A stretch of DNA of 60,744 bases from Nocardia pseudobrasiliensis NBRC 108224 (GTDB lineage: Bacteria > Actinomycetota > Actinomycetes > Mycobacteriales > Mycobacteriaceae). The stretch is from NCBI RefSeq assembly GCF_001613105.1, contig NZ_BDBS01000053.1, positions 1-60,744 of the forward strand, read 5' to 3'. How positions within the stretch are numbered: the stretch's first letter is position 1; each line of letters starts with the position of its first letter. Below, in pieces: positions 34,285-42,926 of the stretch. The translations under genes and the position numbers were made by a program. A model generated the notes under the pieces. That model saw only the letters and a list, made by a program, of their open reading frames with translations, searched no databases and was not told where the DNA came from.

Positions 34285-35124
34285 ATGCCGTTGGCCACGG
34301 TGAACGGAATCGCGCTGAACTATCAGGTGAAGGGTGACAAGGCCAAGGGCACCGACACCAAGGGCGCGGCGCCGCTGGTCGTGCTGATCATGGGTACGGG
34401 CAGCCCGGGGCGGGTGTGGGAGCTGCATCAGGTGCCCGCGCTGCTGGCGGCCGGTTATCGGGTCTGCACCTTCGACAATCGGGGTATCGCGCCGACCTAC
34501 GAGGCCGCGACGGGTATCCACATCGACGATATGGTCCGCGACACCGCGGCGCTGATCGAGTTCCTGGACGAGGGTCCCGCGCTGGTGGCGGGCACCTCGA
34601 TGGGTGCGCGGGTGGCGCAGGAGCTGGCGCTGGCCCGGCCCGATCTGGTGCGCAAAGCCGTATTCATGGCCGGGCACGGGCGGCTCGACATCTTCCAGAA
34701 GACGCTGTCGCTGGGCGAGCACGAACTCGACGCGAGCGGGCAGAAGTTGCCCGCGAAGTACGAGGCGGCGCTCAACGCGGTGCTCAACCTGTCCCCGGCG
34801 ACCATGGCCGATCCGCATGCCGCGCGGGACTGGCTGGATCTGTTCGAATTCACCGGTGGTCCGGTCACTCCCGGTATCCGCGCGCAGCGACGGATGGATC
34901 ACGACTTCGAGCGGTTGCAGGCCTACCGCGGGATCAAGGTGCCGTGTCTGGCGGTCGGTTTCGCCGACGACCGGATGATTCCGCCGTATCTGGCCCGCGA
35001 GGTGGCCGAGGCCATCCCGGGCGCGCGGTATCAGGAGATTCCCGATGCCGGGCACTACGGCTATCTGGAACGACCCGAAGCGGTGAACAAGGTTCTGCTC
35101 GATTTCTTCGCAGGGTCCAGGTAA
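34285..35124 (+). CDS. Alpha/beta hydrolase
   Basis: A 279-residue alpha/beta-hydrolase-fold protein. The nucleophile elbow is GTSMGA, preceded by LIMGTGSPGRVW (oxyanion-hole region). The likely acid is in VGFADDRMIPP and the His in PDAGHYGYLERP. There is no signal peptide. The family covers esterases, epoxide hydrolases and haloperoxidase-like proteins, so the substrate is open. It is monocistronic as far as can be seen, with mbtH 111 nt downstream. Confidence 0.8.
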   Translation: MPLATVNGIALNYQVKGDKAKGTDTKGAAPLVVLIMGTGSPGRVWELHQVPALLAAGYRVCTFDNRGIAPTYEAATGIHIDDMVRDTAALIEFLDEGPALVAGTSMGARVAQELALARPDLVRKAVFMAGHGRLDIFQKTLSLGEHELDASGQKLPAKYEAALNAVLNLSPATMADPHAARDWLDLFEFTGGPVTPGIRAQRRMDHDFERLQAYRGIKVPCLAVGFADDRMIPPYLAREVAEAIPGARYQEIPDAGHYGYLERPEAVNKVLLDFFAGSR

Positions 35125-35235
35125 CCGCCCTGGCGTAACGCCGGCCTTGCTAGGGTCGACACAACGCTGACGGGCTCCGGCTGACCGCCTCGCCCGAGCG
35201 TTTCCGTTTACAGCGCCAGTATCCAGTGAGGTGAA

Positions 35236-35478
35236 ATGAGCACCAACCCCTTCGACGACGAGGACGGCCGCTTCTTCGTCCTGGTCAACGACGAGGAACA
35301 GCATTCGCTGTGGCCGGCCTTCGCTGAGGTCCCGGCCGGATGGCGAGTGGTGTTCGGCGAGGACAGCCGCGCTGCCTGCGTCGAATACGTGGAGAAGAAC
35401 TGGACCGACATGCGGCCCAAGAGCCTGCGTGACGCGATGGCCGCCGACGACGCGGCCCGGCAGGCCGCGCAGTCCTGA
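35236..35478 (+). CDS. MbtH-like protein
   Basis: An 80-residue protein carrying the MbtH signature: NPFDDEDGRFFVLVNDEEQHSLWP, VPAGWRVVFGEDSR, YVEKNWTDMRPKSL. MbtH proteins bind and activate adenylation domains of nonribosomal peptide synthetases. No NRPS lies in the window, so it is an orphan that could serve enzymes elsewhere in the genome. GTGAGGTGA precedes the ATG. Confidence 0.93.
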   Translation: MSTNPFDDEDGRFFVLVNDEEQHSLWPAFAEVPAGWRVVFGEDSRAACVEYVEKNWTDMRPKSLRDAMAADDAARQAAQS

Positions 35479-35585
35479 CCCGCAGTAGCTCCGATACTGC
35501 GCCAGCACGGGCAAGCACCGGCCGTGCGGAAGTGCTGCGACTTTTCCGCACAGCCGGTGCCCCCGGCTATGATTGCTCCGTTTTC

Positions 35586-35660
35586 GCCTCCTTAGCTCAG
35601 TGGTAGAGCACCGCTCTTGTAAAGCGAAGGTCGTCGGTTCAATCCCGACAGGGGGCTCCA
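35586..35660 (+). tRNA. tRNA-Thr (anticodon TGT)
   Basis: Acceptor GCCTCCT (35586-35592) pairs with AGGGGGC (35650-35656, one G-T pair), then discriminator T and an encoded CCA. The D-arm reads GCTC AGTGGTA GAGC. The anticodon loop is CTTGTAA with anticodon TGT (Thr, ACA codons). The T-arm is GTCGG TTCAATC CCGAC. The outermost anticodon-stem pair appears to be C-A; otherwise the cloverleaf is complete. Confidence 0.93.
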
Positions 35661-35733
35661 GTGCAGGTCCGGCTCATCGTTCCCAGGAAACTCCCAGCCA
35701 AGGCTCAGCGGGGTGGGTGGCGGGAGGTGGACG

Positions 35734-36477
35734 ATGGGCGTCATGAATGGTGTGGCTGATCGGACGCCCGAGGCTCGGGTGTTGGTGGTCGACGACGAGC
35801 CGATGATCGTGGAGTTGCTCTCGGTCAGTTTGCGCTATCAGGGATTCGAGGTGGCCAGCGCGGGTAACGGGGCCGAGGGGCTGGACAAGGCCAAATCGTT
35901 TCGGCCCGATGCGCTCATCGTCGACGTGATGATGCCGGGGATGGATGGGTTCGGATTGCTGCGTCGGCTGCGGGCGGACGGGATCGACGCGCCTGTGCTG
36001 TTTCTCACCGCGCGCGACGAGGTGGAGGACAAGGTCACGGGGTTGACCCTGGGCGCGGACGACTACGTCACCAAACCCTTCAGCCTCGAGGAGGTGGTGG
36101 CGCGGTTGCGGGTGATTCTGCGCCGCTCCGGTCACGTGGTGACCGAACGGAGGTCCTCGCGGATCACCTTCGAGGACATCGAACTGGACGACGACACCCA
36201 CGAGGTGTGGAAGGCGGGGGAGCCGGTCTCCCTGTCGCCGACGGAATTCACCCTGCTGCGGTACTTCATGGTGAATGCGGGCACGGTGCTGAGCAAGCCA
36301 CGCATCCTCGACCATGTCTGGCGCTACGACTTCGGTGGCGAGGTCGGCGTGGTCGAGACCTACGTGTCGTATCTGCGCAAGAAGGTCGACACCGGGCCGG
36401 ATCGGCTGATCCACACGCTGCGCGGGGTGGGATACGTGATGCGCGCGCCCAGTCGCAGCAGGTCGACCGCGAAATGA
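35734..36477 (+). CDS. phoP: Response regulator PhoP
   Basis: A 247-residue OmpR-family regulator. Receiver domain: acidic Asp20-Asp21, phospho-acceptor Asp64 (LIVDVMMPGMDGFG) and Lys in DDYVTKPFS. The winged-helix DNA-binding domain at about 145-240 contains LSPTEFTLLRYFMVNAGTVLSKPRILDHVWRYDFGG. The sequence tracks M. tuberculosis PhoP (Rv0757), and downstream order phoR-HIT-purD-purB agrees with the Rv0757-Rv0777 region. PhoP controls envelope lipids and pH/Mg response in mycobacteria. GGGAGG lies upstream of the ATG at 35734. Confidence 0.85.
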   Translation: MGVMNGVADRTPEARVLVVDDEPMIVELLSVSLRYQGFEVASAGNGAEGLDKAKSFRPDALIVDVMMPGMDGFGLLRRLRADGIDAPVLFLTARDEVEDKVTGLTLGADDYVTKPFSLEEVVARLRVILRRSGHVVTERRSSRITFEDIELDDDTHEVWKAGEPVSLSPTEFTLLRYFMVNAGTVLSKPRILDHVWRYDFGGEVGVVETYVSYLRKKVDTGPDRLIHTLRGVGYVMRAPSRSRSTAK

Positions 36478-37922
36478 GCGGTGCGCGTCGGGCGATCGCG
36501 CATCGCTTGGCGTCGGTGCCGTTGCGGGTGACGCTGGTGCTCGCGCTGGTCTCGCTCGCGGCGCTGGGACTGCTGGTGTCCGGGCTCGCGGTGACCTCGG
36601 CCATGCATCGTGTGCTGCTCGACAGCGTGGACCGGCAGATCACCCAGCTCGCCCACGGGATGGCCGATCCGAATCGGCCGCCGCCGCCTCGGCCCGCCTT
36701 CGATCGCGGTTTCATCCCGTTCTACATCGACGTCAAAGACGCAGCGGGCAAACAGATCCGGTTGGAGGCGCCCGATCGCAACTTCGCGCCGGATCTGCCC
36801 GCCGATCTCGACCGGCATCCGCGCACGGTCGGTTCGATCGGCGATTCGGATCTGCACTGGCGCGTGGTGCGGCTGGTGTCCCCATTGGGCACGACGGCCG
36901 TTGTGGCGCAACGGCTCAACGAGACCGAGAATATCGTCGATCGGCTCGTCGGCCTCGAGGTCGTGGTGGGCGCGTTGGTGCTCGCGGCGCTGGCGGTGGT
37001 GGCGCAGTTCGTGATCCGGCGCAGTCTGCGCCCGCTGCGCGAGGTGGAGAAGACGGCCGCGGCCATTGCCGGGGGTGATCTGAATCGGCGAGTTCCGGTG
37101 CAGGACACGGGAACCGAGGTGGATCGGCTGTCACAGTCGTTGAACGGCATGCTCACCCAGATTCAGCACGCCTTCGCCGCCACCGAGGCCTCCGAGGAGG
37201 CGGCGCGGCGTTCGGAGGCGAAGATGCGCCGGTTCGTCGCCGACGCCAGTCACGAGCTGCGGACCCCGCTCACCACCATCAAGGGTTTCGCGGAGCTGTA
37301 TCGGCAAGGGGCGCTGGCCGATCCGGCGATGTTCATGAACCGGATCGAACGCGAATCCAATCGGATGGGCCTGCTGGTGGAGGATCTGCTCATGCTCGCG
37401 CGGCTGGACGCGCAACGACCGCTGGACCGGCGGCCGGTGGATCTGCTCGCGCTGGCCAGCGATGCGGTGCACAATGCCCGGGCGGTCGACGCCGCCCAGC
37501 GTCCGGAGGGGCCGGGGCGGCCGATCGATCTGGAGATCCGGCCCGGCAGTGGGACTTTGGAGATTTCCGGCGATGAGGCGCGGCTGCGGCAGGTGCTGGC
37601 CAATCTGGTCAACAACGCCCTCATTCACACCCCGCCGAGCGCCTCGGTGGCGGTGCGACTGACCCCGGCCGAGAACCACGTCCTGGTCGAGGTCGCCGAT
37701 ACCGGTCCGGGTCTGCCGCGCGATCAGGCCGAGCGGATCTTCGAACGCTTCTACCGCACCGACACCTCGCGCAGCCGCGACAGCGGCGGCACCGGCCTGG
37801 GCCTATCGATCGTGCAGGCTCTCGTCGAAGCGCACGGCGGCCGGGTATCGGTGTCGAGCGTGGTCGGCGAGGGCACGACGTTCACCGTGCGACTGCCGAG
37901 AAGCGCTGCCGTCTCCCGCTGA
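36474..37922 (+). CDS. phoR: Sensor histidine kinase PhoR
   Basis: A 482-residue kinase: TM1 at about 19-41, an extracytoplasmic sensor of about 115 residues (starting with a Pro-rich stretch near 69-75), TM2 at about 160-180, HAMP, then the H-box FVADASHELRTPL with phospho-His260. N box NLVNNALIHTPP, G1 VADTGPGLPRD, F FERFYRTD and G2 GGTGLGLSIV are all present. Its ATG overlaps the phoP stop (ATGA). It should phosphorylate PhoP. Confidence 0.87.
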   Translation: MSGARRAIAHRLASVPLRVTLVLALVSLAALGLLVSGLAVTSAMHRVLLDSVDRQITQLAHGMADPNRPPPPRPAFDRGFIPFYIDVKDAAGKQIRLEAPDRNFAPDLPADLDRHPRTVGSIGDSDLHWRVVRLVSPLGTTAVVAQRLNETENIVDRLVGLEVVVGALVLAALAVVAQFVIRRSLRPLREVEKTAAAIAGGDLNRRVPVQDTGTEVDRLSQSLNGMLTQIQHAFAATEASEEAARRSEAKMRRFVADASHELRTPLTTIKGFAELYRQGALADPAMFMNRIERESNRMGLLVEDLLMLARLDAQRPLDRRPVDLLALASDAVHNARAVDAAQRPEGPGRPIDLEIRPGSGTLEISGDEARLRQVLANLVNNALIHTPPSASVAVRLTPAENHVLVEVADTGPGLPRDQAERIFERFYRTDTSRSRDSGGTGLGLSIVQALVEAHGGRVSVSSVVGEGTTFTVRLPRSAAVSR

Positions 37923-37951
37923 CCCGGCCCCAGATGATCCCGCTGACGGAG

Positions 37952-38377
37952 TCAGTCGGGAACATTGGCCCCATAGCCCAGATCCCGCAGGGCCTGCTTG
38001 ATCTTCTCCTGAGCCTCGTCGAGGGATTCCTTGCTCGGCTCCGGATCGGCCTGGGAGATATTGAAATCACCGAGCTCGAACGCCGGAAACACATGCAGAT
38101 GCAGATGCGGCACCTCGAGCCCCGCGACGAGCAGCCCCGCCCGCGGCGCGCCCCACGCCGCCCGCACCGCCTGCCCGATCTTCTGCGCGACCCCGTTGAT
38201 CCGCGCGAACGTCTCGGGCTCGATGTCCTGCCACTGATCGATCTCCTTGCGCGGCACCACGAGCGTATGCCCCTGGGTGATCGGAGCGATCGTCAGAAAG
38301 GCGACGAACTCGTCGTCCTCCCACACGAACCGCCCCGGCAGCTGGCCGGCAATGATCGCGCTGAAAACAGAAGCCAT
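37952..38377 (-). CDS. HIT-family nucleotide hydrolase (Rv0759c-like)
   Basis: A 141-residue histidine-triad protein with the motif HLHLHVF and an N-terminal SVFSAIIAGQLPGRFVWEDDEFVAFL. It is expected to hydrolyse nucleoside phosphoramidates or dinucleotides. The start is the ATG at 38377; the open frame continues to 38449 without support. It is convergent with phoR, as Rv0759c is in M. tuberculosis. Confidence 0.87.
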   Translation of the reverse strand: MASVFSAIIAGQLPGRFVWEDDEFVAFLTIAPITQGHTLVVPRKEIDQWQDIEPETFARINGVAQKIGQAVRAAWGAPRAGLLVAGLEVPHLHLHVFPAFELGDFNISQADPEPSKESLDEAQEKIKQALRDLGYGANVPD

Positions 38378-38423
38378 AGCGGCCAGTCTAGGTACGCGTT
38401 CCTGAACCGGCCCGATGGCAACC

Positions 38424-38473
38424 GTTCGTGGCCCGTCTCGACCGCGCAATGACGAGACTCAGGGGCCACGAAC
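38424..38473. repeat. Long interrupted palindrome upstream of purD
   Basis: Outer arms GTTCGTGGCC (38424-38433) and GGCCACGAAC (38464-38473) pair perfectly. Inner arms GTCTCG (38435-38440) and CGAGAC (38453-38458) also pair, leaving a 12-nt loop. It is followed by CCGGAGCGAAGCGGAGGC (38475-38492). It may be a dispersed palindromic element or a structured 5' region. Confidence 0.5.
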
Positions 38474-38522
38474 CGCCGGAGCGAAGCGGAGGCAGAAAAC
38501 ACAGTGATTTAGGCTGTCGTGC

Positions 38523-39800
38523 GTGCGCGTACTCGTGATCGGCTCCGGAGCCCGTGAACACGCCCTGGTGGAAGCTCTGCGCCGGGATCCGGGGGTGAGC
38601 GGAATCTTCGCCGCGCCCGGGAACCCGGGGATCGGCCAGCATGCCCAGCTGCGCTCGGTCGATCCGTGCAATGGCGACGCGGTGGCCGGGCTGGCGCGCG
38701 AGATCGAGGCCGATCTGGTGGTGGTCGGGCCCGAGGTGCCGTTGGTGCTCGGCGTCGCCGACGCGGTGCGCGCGGCGGGTATCGCCTGCTTCGGCCCGTC
38801 GGCGTCGGCGGCCCGGATCGAGGGTTCCAAGGCGTTCGCCAAGGATGTGATGAACGCCGCCGGCGTGCGTACCGCGCACAGCGAGGTGGTCGATCATCCG
38901 GGCGAACTCGATGCGGCACTGGACCGCTTCGGCCCGACCTGGGTGGTCAAGGACGACGGCCTGGCCGCGGGTAAGGGCGTGGTGGTCACCGCCGACCGCT
39001 CGGCCGCGCGCGATCACGGCGCCGAACTGCTCGAGCAGGGTCATCCGGTACTGCTCGAATCGTTCCTGGACGGACCCGAGGTCTCGCTGTTCTGCCTGGT
39101 CGACGGTGAGACCGTGGTGCCGCTGCTGCCCGCGCAGGATCACAAGCGCGTCGGCGACGGCGACACCGGACCCAATACCGGCGGTATGGGCGCCTACGCG
39201 CCGCTGCCCTGGTTACCCGAGGAGACGCTCGAGGAGATCGTCACCGGGGTGGTGGAACCCGTTGCGGCGGAACTGGTTCGGCGCGGTGTTCCGTTCTCCG
39301 GACTGCTCTACGCCGGACTGGCGATCGGCCAGGCCGGCCCCGCGGTGATCGAATTCAACTGCCGCTTCGGCGATCCCGAGACCCAGGCCGTCCTGGCGCT
39401 ACTGGACAGCCCGCTCGGCGCACTGCTGTACGCGACCGCCACCGGCGCCCTGGATCGGGCCGAGCGCCCGCGCTGGAAGGATGGTTCGGCGCTCACGGTG
39501 GTGCTGGCCGCGGAGAACTATCCGGCCCGCCCCCGCACCGGCGACGTCATCTCCGGAGTCGACGCCACGCAGGCGAATACCGAAGTGCTGCACGCGGGTA
39601 CATCGCTGCGTGAGGACGGCGCGCTGCTGTCCGGCGGCGGTCGGGTGCTCAACGTGGTGGCCACCGGCGCCGATCTGACCGAGGCCCGCGCCCGCGCCTA
39701 CGAGCGCATCGCCAAGATCAAACTGCCCGGCAGTCACTATCGCGGCGATATCGCACTGGCCGCCGTGGAAGACCGCATCTCGATTCCCGCTCGCGTCTGA
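38523..39800 (+). CDS. purD: Phosphoribosylamine-glycine ligase PurD
   Basis: A 425-residue ATP-grasp enzyme that joins glycine to phosphoribosylamine, giving GAR, the second step of purine synthesis. Signatures: RVLVIGSGAREHAL, GPEVPLVLGVAD, VVKDDGLAAGKGV, PAQDHKRVGDGDTGPNTGGMGAYAP and EFNCRFGDPETQ (Mg-binding). The start is the GTG at 38523. A TAGGCT -10 at 38510-38515 ends 7 nt upstream, so the mRNA is probably leaderless. Confidence 0.95.
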   Translation: MRVLVIGSGAREHALVEALRRDPGVSGIFAAPGNPGIGQHAQLRSVDPCNGDAVAGLAREIEADLVVVGPEVPLVLGVADAVRAAGIACFGPSASAARIEGSKAFAKDVMNAAGVRTAHSEVVDHPGELDAALDRFGPTWVVKDDGLAAGKGVVVTADRSAARDHGAELLEQGHPVLLESFLDGPEVSLFCLVDGETVVPLLPAQDHKRVGDGDTGPNTGGMGAYAPLPWLPEETLEEIVTGVVEPVAAELVRRGVPFSGLLYAGLAIGQAGPAVIEFNCRFGDPETQAVLALLDSPLGALLYATATGALDRAERPRWKDGSALTVVLAAENYPARPRTGDVISGVDATQANTEVLHAGTSLREDGALLSGGGRVLNVVATGADLTEARARAYERIAKIKLPGSHYRGDIALAAVEDRISIPARV

Positions 39801-39815
39801 CGAATCGCGCGGCGC

Positions 39816-40805
39816 TCAGCCCAGTCTCAACCCGTGCAGCGCCAGCCAGGGCTGCGGATCGACATGCTGTCCGCCGATCAGCACCTCGAAATGCAGATGC
39901 GGCCCGGTGGAATCGCCGCGGTTGCCGACGCGGGCGATCTGCTGTCCGGCGCGCACGCGCTCGCCGACCGAGACCGAGAAGTCGTACATATGCCCGTAGA
40001 CGGTGATCGAACCGTCGCTGTGCCGAATGCGCACCCACAGCCCGAAACCCTGTGCGGGTCCGGCGTCTATGACCGTGCCGTCGGCCACCGCGTAGATGGG
40101 TGAGCCGATGGGCGCGGCGATATCGATCCCGTAATGGAATGTGCCCCAGCGCTGTCCGTAGCCGGAGGTGAACGCGCCGCGGGCGGGCAGTACGAAACCG
40201 CCTGTGCCGGGCAGGATTCCGCCGGGCAGCGTGGTGACCGGGCCGTTGAGCCAGGGCTGTGGATCGCCCGCCACCGCCGCGGCGGCCTCGGCCTTGGCTC
40301 GGTCCAGGGTCGCGCGGGCGGCCGCGGCGACGACCTGTGCCTCGCGCAGTCGCTCACCGTTGTTGATCGCCGTGAGATAGCGCTTACTCGATTCCGACGG
40401 CCCGGCCACCTGCAGCGGATAGGCGACGGGTACGCGCTGTCCCGTTCCGGGCGTGGGCGATCCGTCCAGCGGGCGGGGCGCGACGGCATCGGCCGCGGCG
40501 AACAGGGCGATCGCCGCCATCCCCGCGATGAGCACGCGATGCTGGAACATCCACGCGCGCAACGACGGCCACTGTTCCCGCGCATAGGCGCGCCAATCGC
40601 GCCGTAGATAGGCCTGCCAATCGATTTTCGCGATCCGGCGGGCCTGGCTCCGGGCCCGCGCCAGCCCGCGCAGCGCTCGCTCACGAGCCCGCCGCGCCCG
40701 GATGAGGCCGGAGTTCCGGTCCCGCCGCAGCTCGCTGCGCCAATCGGGCCGGATCACCGTCCAACCCCCTTTGTACGGCTTCGCGAGGCGTGCCTGGTCA
40801 GGCAT
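39816..40805 (-). CDS. M23 (LytM-type) peptidoglycan endopeptidase family protein
   Basis: A 329-residue protein: a basic N-terminal region of about 85 residues rich in Arg, one membrane span (HRVLIAGMAAIALFAAADAV), a helical linker, then a LytM/M23 domain with the zinc-binding HYGIDIAAPIGSPIYAV and HLHFEV. It may cut peptidoglycan cross-links or act as a scaffold; the metal-ligand pattern looks complete. The long positively charged cytoplasmic tail is unusual for a wall hydrolase. The start ATG at 40805 lacks a clear ribosome-binding site. Confidence 0.8.
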   Translation of the reverse strand: MPDQARLAKPYKGGWTVIRPDWRSELRRDRNSGLIRARRARERALRGLARARSQARRIAKIDWQAYLRRDWRAYAREQWPSLRAWMFQHRVLIAGMAAIALFAAADAVAPRPLDGSPTPGTGQRVPVAYPLQVAGPSESSKRYLTAINNGERLREAQVVAAAARATLDRAKAEAAAAVAGDPQPWLNGPVTTLPGGILPGTGGFVLPARGAFTSGYGQRWGTFHYGIDIAAPIGSPIYAVADGTVIDAGPAQGFGLWVRIRHSDGSITVYGHMYDFSVSVGERVRAGQQIARVGNRGDSTGPHLHFEVLIGGQHVDPQPWLALHGLRLG

Positions 40806-40928
40806 TCTGCCGACGATAACAGGACGATTGCCCAAGTGGCAGTCCGCCCGGCCAGAACTCAGCGTGGTCTCAGGAAGGCTCCGAAATACCTCGGGCGCGT
40901 CGGCGGCCGGTGTTCTACCGTCGTTCCA

Positions 40929-42095
40929 GTGCGCAGTGAATCCCGTCGATCGACCGTGCCCGCCTTCTATGTCATGGACGTCTGGAAGGCCGCCGCCGAA
41001 CGCGCCCGCACCCACGGCGATGTGATCGTCCTGGCGGCGGGCCAGCCGTCCACCCCCGCACCGGTTCCGGTGCTGCGCGCCACGAAGGCCGCCCTGGACG
41101 CCGAATTGTTGGGCTACACCGAGACTTTCGGCATCCTGCCGCTGCGGCAGGTCATCGCCGAACACCACATTCGCACCTACGGCTACGACGTACATCCCGA
41201 CGATGTGGTGATCACGACCGGTTCATCGGGCGCGTTCACGCTGATCTTCCTGGCCGCCTTCGATCCCGGCGATACCGTGGTGGTCGCTCGGCCGGGCTAT
41301 CCGGCCTATCGCAACACCCTGACCGCGCTGGGCTGCGAGGTGATCGAACTCGACTGCGGCCCCGAGACCCGCTTCCAGCCGACGGTCGCGATGCTCGAGG
41401 CTCTATCCGAACCGCCCGCGGGACTGATCGTGGCGAGTCCGGCCAATCCCACCGGAACCATGATCGCCCCGGCCGAATTGGCCGCCCTGGCGCGCTGGTG
41501 CGACGAGCACGGCACCCTGCTGATCTCCGACGAGATCTACCACGGCATCGTCTATCCCGGTATCGATACGGAGCCGACCTCCTCGGCCTGGCAGACCTCG
41601 CGCGAGGCGGTCGTCATCGGCTCGGTGTCGAAGTACTTCTCCATGACGGGTTGGCGGATGGGCTGGATGCTGACGCCGCCGGGCTTACGCCCGGCCCTGC
41701 AGCGGCTGGCGTCGAACATGACGGTGTGCCCGCCCGCGATCTCGCAGTACGCCGCGCTGCACGCCTTCGGCCCCGAGGCGAAAACCGAACTGGACGGCCA
41801 TGTCCGCCGCTACGCCGAGAATCGGGCGCTGCTGCTCGAGGGCCTGCCGAAACTGGGCATCACCGACCTGGCCCCGGCCGACGGCGCCTTCTACGCCTAC
41901 GCCGATATCGCGCATCTCACCGACGATTCGACGCGCTGGTGCGCGGATCTGCTGGCGCATACCGGTGTGGCGCTGGCGCCGGGCATCGACTTCGACACCC
42001 GCAATGGAAACCACACGGTCCGCATCTCGTTCGCGGGCGCGACGGCCGATATCGAGGAGGCACTGGTCCGTTTGGGCCGGTATCTCGAGTCCTGA
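40929..42095 (+). CDS. PLP-dependent class I/II aminotransferase
   Basis: A 388-residue fold-type I aminotransferase. The Schiff-base Lys is in GSVSKYFSMTGWRMGW, with SPANPTGTMI, SDEIYHGIVY and a C-terminal Arg in HTVRISFAG. An amino-acid transamination is expected; the substrate cannot be read off. The GTG at 40929 is preferred because a TACCGT -10 (40916-40921) lies 7 nt upstream, implying leaderless translation. The frame extends back to 40836. Confidence 0.83.
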   Translation: MRSESRRSTVPAFYVMDVWKAAAERARTHGDVIVLAAGQPSTPAPVPVLRATKAALDAELLGYTETFGILPLRQVIAEHHIRTYGYDVHPDDVVITTGSSGAFTLIFLAAFDPGDTVVVARPGYPAYRNTLTALGCEVIELDCGPETRFQPTVAMLEALSEPPAGLIVASPANPTGTMIAPAELAALARWCDEHGTLLISDEIYHGIVYPGIDTEPTSSAWQTSREAVVIGSVSKYFSMTGWRMGWMLTPPGLRPALQRLASNMTVCPPAISQYAALHAFGPEAKTELDGHVRRYAENRALLLEGLPKLGITDLAPADGAFYAYADIAHLTDDSTRWCADLLAHTGVALAPGIDFDTRNGNHTVRISFAGATADIEEALVRLGRYLES

Positions 42096-42163
42096 GCCGG
42101 ATTGTCCGGCAAGACTTTCCGTTCTGGCCCACCCAGCGCGCCGGAATGCGGTAGAAAAACGTA

Positions 42164-42179
42164 GGTTGTTATTTCAACC
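42164..42179. promoter_or_regulatory. Short inverted repeat upstream of TetR gene
   Basis: GGTTG-TTATTT-CAACC, 92 bp upstream of the TetR-type gene. It is a candidate operator or weak terminator of the aminotransferase gene. Confidence 0.25.
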
Positions 42180-42270
42180 CGCTTCGATGTGTGCTCGAGC
42201 GAACTGGATTTCTCATTTGATCGCACCGATTTGGTACGGATGAACCGATGACGACTGGCACGATGACACG

Positions 42271-42915
42271 GTGATCACCGCGACGACCCCGAAAGGTGAA
42301 CGGCGTCGCCAGGCCCTGGTCGCGGCCGCCGCCGAATTACTGCTCGAAGGTGGTTTCGACGCTGTACGGCACCGCTCGGTGGCCACTCGCGCCGATCTGC
42401 CCCTGGCGTCGACGACCTACTACTTCGAGTCGCTGGAGGATCTGATCGCGCGCGCGGTCGAGTTCAGCGGCAATGCCGAACTCGAGGCCATGCGCCGACG
42501 GGTGGGTGAGGTGACCCATCGCCGCCGCGGCGCCGAGGCGACCGTCGACCTGGTGCTGGACCTGCTGGTCGGCACGGACGGTCACGACGAGCGCGGCCGC
42601 CTGATCGCGCGCTACGAACGTTCGGTGGCCTCGGCCCGACATCCCGAACTACGCGATGTGCAGCTACGACTACGCAGTCAGCTCGACGAGCTGCTGGCCG
42701 ATGTGCTGCGCCGGTCCGATCGGGTGGTACGGATCGAACAGCTGCGCCGGTTGGTGGCGGTGGTCGACGGGGCGGTGGTGGCCGCCCTGACCGAACAGGA
42801 TCCCCAGCCCCGGCGGGTCGCGCGGGGCGCGCTGCTCGAGCTGATCGACGTGATAGCGCCCCCGGCCCGCGGCCCCGAACCGGTCGGTGTCAGCGTGGAG
42901 AGTCTGCGGCACTAA
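42271..42915 (+). CDS. TetR-family transcriptional regulator
   Basis: A 214-residue regulator with an N-terminal TetR HTH (RRRQALVAAAAELLLEGGFDAVRHRSVATRADLPLASTTYYFESLEDL). A helical ligand-binding region follows. It sits directly upstream of purB on the same strand, with a TetR gene (Rv0775) in the same neighbourhood of M. tuberculosis. Targets are unknown. The GTG at 42271 has no obvious Shine-Dalgarno. Confidence 0.85.
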   Translation: MITATTPKGERRRQALVAAAAELLLEGGFDAVRHRSVATRADLPLASTTYYFESLEDLIARAVEFSGNAELEAMRRRVGEVTHRRRGAEATVDLVLDLLVGTDGHDERGRLIARYERSVASARHPELRDVQLRLRSQLDELLADVLRRSDRVVRIEQLRRLVAVVDGAVVAALTEQDPQPRRVARGALLELIDVIAPPARGPEPVGVSVESLRH

Positions 42916-42926
42916 ACTGGCTGCTC

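Noticed and set aside
35236..35478. Siderophore/NRPS gene cluster
   Set aside because: Only mbtH is present; no adenylation, condensation or export genes nearby.
38424..38522. Purine riboswitch before purD
   Set aside because: The structure does not resemble a purine or other known aptamer, and a -10 lies downstream of it, next to the start codon.
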